The position numbers and the translations under genes were made by a program. Positions 61,801 to 64,000 of a stretch of DNA of 64,000 nt are shown piece by piece. The stretch comes from Eledone cirrhosa (taxonomy: Eukaryota > Mollusca > Cephalopoda > Octopoda > Eledonidae). Position 1 is the first letter of the stretch; each line of letters opens with the position of its first letter. The stretch is taken from assembly GCA_964016885.1 (NCBI GenBank), contig OZ024743.1, forward strand, positions 17,258,999 through 17,322,998. Reading direction: 5' to 3'. A model generated the notes under the pieces. It was not told where the DNA came from, did not search any database, and saw only the letters and a list, made by a program, of their open reading frames with translations.

Positions 61801-61842
61801 TTGCCCTGATGAGTCCTTAATAGGACGAAACATTGTTGGCTA
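61801..61842 (+). ncRNA. Hammerhead ribozyme, right arm (best candidate)
   Basis: All core parts are present in order: GCC (61803-61805, stem I), CTGATGA (61806-61812), stem II GTCC (61813-61816) with loop TTAATA and GGAC (61823-61826), GAAA (61827-61830), a minimal stem III (AC 61830-61831 with GT 61835-61836, loop ATT), the cleavage-site T at 61837 and GGC (61838-61840) pairing with stem I. A two-pair stem III is the minimal form known for Penelope-like hammerheads, which are thought to act as dimers. Predicted cleavage is after 61837. Sequence and pairing are seen directly, activity is inferred. Confidence 0.82.
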
Positions 61843-61987
61843 ATAAAGACTTTTGATGTATTGAAGGCTTCTTTGTTTTATTTTCATAATTCTTCGGCTC
61901 TGTTTAATTACATTGAGCTATACCTTTTACTGTCATTTCTATAATACGAAGAGGGTGTTTAACTCCAACACGCTCCAGTATTTAAAT

Positions 61988-61990
<3 letters not shown>

Positions 61991-62073
<83 letters not shown>
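61991..62073. repeat. (TA)n microsatellite
   Basis: About 80 bases of pure TA. Confidence 0.97.
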
Positions 62074-62076
<3 letters not shown>

Positions 62077-62420
62077 GTTATGCAAGACATGCTTAGAATT
62101 ATCCTGAATGCGGTAATGGTTATTTACTACACCAGATAGAGTCTATGTACGTTGAGGGGTTACTCAACGAGTTGTGAGGGAACAGTTAAAGAGACTCGGT
62201 TTCCGATTCTTCTGTATTCCGGAGTGTAGATAAAGAATGAATTATAAAACATGTAGACACCATAAAAAGGTAATTTATTCCGAGTAGTTATACAGCCTAG
62301 TCATGCCATGTGCAAATTGGTAGTTATTTATTTGCAGATACTCAATTTTCAAATGCTGTTTATTCTACTATGTCTTCAGAGCAAATGGCTAAAGTGTAAA
62401 TTCCCTTGTATTTCTTAAAG
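62074..62420. other. Intergenic stretch, nothing recognised
   Basis: About 350 bases without repeat or coding motif. Confidence 0.5.
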
Positions 62421-62449
62421 GGAGTTATAGGGGAAGATAGAGTAGAAAA

Positions 62450-62540
62450 GGAATAGAGATAGAAGATAGAGTAGAAATGGGAGAGAGATAGATAGAGATA
62501 GAGAGAGATAGAGATAGAGAGAGAGAGAGAGAGAGAGATG
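62450..62540. repeat. (GA)n/(GATA)n low-complexity tract
   Basis: GAGATAGA repeats passing into GAGAGA, inside the left arm of the PLE inverted repeat. Confidence 0.85.
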
Positions 62541-63071
62541 TTGGGGTCGGAGAAATGGGAGAGACTGGTTTGAAGAATACAGATAGCTTAATCTAAATGT
62601 TGTGATAGAGGGCCAACGAGTGGTTTTATTATACTGCTTATTCTCAAAGTGACAGCTTAGGCATTGTGTTGATATTGTCAAGTTTGGAATTATGTATTGC
62701 CACAGAGATCAGGTTGAAAGATGTGAGGAATTACGGAGATAGACAGAGGGTGAGAGAGAGAGTTAGAGAGAGAGAAAGGGAGAGAGAGGGGCGACCGAAA
62801 AAAGCTAAGAGAAAGGGAAGGGAAGGTGATATACACCGAGTTTGTAGTTGTAGTTTGCTGATCGCACTTAAGTATCCATTTATTACGATAAGCAAGGTAC
62901 TGACTTATAATGTGTGTGTGTGTGTGGGAGGGGGGGGGGGTATAGTTAGGAAGTAGTTATTGCGTGAAATTAGTTAGCGTGAGAGTGGTGTCGTAATCTC
63001 GGATTCATATTATGTAAAGTTACATTTAAAGTGAGCAAATATATCCCAATATCTCCATGGTACAGCTGTTA

Positions 63072-63293
63072 ACCAACAAAAACTGCAACTGCCACCTTCC
63101 CGAAAGAATAAATGCTTGGAGTCCAACATTGTTTATCAATGCACTGTTGAATCAAACGACCAGAAATGGTATTACGTCGAGTCTACCACTACCTCCATTA
63201 AATCACGCTGGTATCGTCATCGATTTTCGAATTAAACATCCTGAACACCGTTATGTAACCACGCTCGCCAACAAGACCTGGCAACTCCGTTAA
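63072..63293 (+). pseudogene. Penelope-like GIY-YIG endonuclease remnant
   Basis: Reading across frames: the cysteine motif NKNCNCHLPERIN, then SNIVYQCTVESNDQKWYYVES (the YIG glycine is replaced), TTTSIKSRWYRHRFS, and after a frame change IKHPEHRYVTTLANKTWQLR. This lines up with the nuclease at 54560-54740 residue by residue in the conserved blocks. The sequence after it (ATTATCCAGCGC, GAATGATCGTTATACTGCAACC) is also related to the 3' sequence of that element. Two frame changes and the lost glycine make it dead. Confidence 0.8.
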
Positions 63294-64000
63294 TACAGCC
63301 GGCAGTCCACCTTAAAATGGGATAAATTATCCAGCGCTAGTGCAACCTTGATCTCTTTTACATCTTGAAATATAAAAACAAGTTACTAAATGACAGAATC
63401 GAATGATCGTTATACTGCAACCACAAACTGAAGGCTAAATTTTCTCCCTATAAACTAACTTAAAATAATATGAACCCGAGACTTCTACACCACTTTCTCG
63501 CTAACTAATTTCACTCAATAACTACTTCCTAACTATACCCCCCCCCCCCACACACACACACACTACAAATCAGTACCTTGCTTATCGTCATAAATGGATA
63601 CTTAAGTTCGATCAACAATCTACAACTACAAACTCGGTGTATACCACCTTTCATTCCCCTTCGCTTAGCTTTTTTCTGTTCCCTCTCTGTCTCCCTCTCT
63701 CTCTCTCTTTCGCCCTCTCTCTATCTCCCTACTTCTCCACATCTATCAACCTGATCTCTGTGGCAATAAATAATTCCAAACTTGACAATATCAACACAAT
63801 GCCTAAGTTAAAACTTTGAGAATAAGGAGTATAATAAAACCACCCGTTGGACCTCTATCACAACATTTAGATTAAGCTATCGGTATTCTTCAAACCACTC
63901 TCGCCCATTTCTCCAACCCCTACATCTCTCTCTGCTACTCCCTACCTCCCCTTCCCCTTCTTTCTCTCTTCCTTTTCTACTATATCTTCCCCAATAACTG

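Larger units (their letters stand above)
58513..61890. repeat. Large inverted repeat with 1.2-kb arms carrying hammerhead motifs (Penelope-like terminal sequence)
   Basis: Left arm 58513-59900 and right arm 60667-61890 are reverse complements over their whole length, apart from small differences and a SINE inserted in the left arm. The outer end of each arm carries a hammerhead ribozyme core followed by GGCTAATAAAGACTTTTGATG, typical of Penelope-like ends. The arms are AT-rich and non-coding. The spacer (59901-60666) has no recognisable frame, so the assignment to a Penelope-like element rests on the ribozyme and the analogy with the loci at 52-55 and 62-64 kb. Confidence 0.9.
62421..64000. 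mobile_element. Second Penelope-like locus with inverted arms (right end outside window)
   Basis: Left arm 62421-63025 and right arm 63457-64000 are reverse complements with many small differences: the purine-rich (GA)n region and the TGTGTG-GGGGG tract at 62911-62940 mirror CCCCC-CACACA at 63540-63564 and the CT-rich region to the right. The spacer carries the GIY-YIG end of a plus-strand PLE. The arrangement (nuclease end plus 3' sequence, and an inverted copy of the 3' sequence upstream) copies that at 52418-55525. It is older, judging by divergence. Confidence 0.8.

Overview
The window looks like non-genic, repeat-dominated DNA from a mollusc, most probably a cephalopod (octopus, squid or cuttlefish). 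The main clue is five copies of a tRNA-Lys-like SINE whose body and 3' tail match the tRNA-derived SINEs known from cephalopods. Long (TA)n tracts and several Penelope-like elements fit the same picture. I see no intact host gene, no rRNA or tRNA gene and no CRISPR or prokaryotic feature. Every recognisable protein comes from a transposable element and nearly all are broken.

Region 1-18753 is a dense LINE array. Three two-ORF non-LTR retrotransposons (copies A, B and C; L1/Tx1-like by motif, with a CCHC zinc-knuckle ORF1 and an APE endonuclease plus YADD reverse transcriptase ORF2) all lie on the minus strand. Copy A is cut by the left window edge; B and C are full length at about 5.9 kb. All three have an (AAT)n tract at the 5' end, and B and C also have one at the 3' end, so the copies sit head to tail across shared microsatellites. 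Between A and B lie a SINE and a plus-strand, decayed R2/R4-like LINE.

Region 18754-35440 is AT-rich intergenic DNA with long (TA)n, (CA)n and (CT)n tracts, two Penelope-like (PLE) fragments (22.5-23.2 kb and 27.7-28.0 kb), one full SINE with clear target-site duplications, and Helentron-like non-autonomous repeats.

Region 35441-42900 holds a tandem segmental duplication (offset 1757 bp), each unit carrying the same dead DD37D (maT-type) mariner element inside a (TA)n tract. It also holds a 2-copy tandem repeat, a near-perfect hairpin and a palindromic tandem repeat of about 0.54 kb.

Region 42900-64000 is dominated by inverted repeats: a 0.24-kb palindrome at 47.9 kb, a PLE locus with inverted arms of about 1.2 kb (52.4-55.5 kb), a nest of foldback repeats (56.1-58.1 kb), a second 1.2-kb-arm inverted repeat carrying a well-formed hammerhead ribozyme core in each arm (58.5-61.9 kb), and a third PLE inverted repeat that runs off the right edge (62.4-64.0 kb).

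The most interesting signals are the hammerhead ribozymes with their inverted-repeat setting, the (AAT)n-linked LINE array, and the similarity between the 3' end of the SINE and the 3' end of LINEs B and C. All alignments and counts were made by eye.
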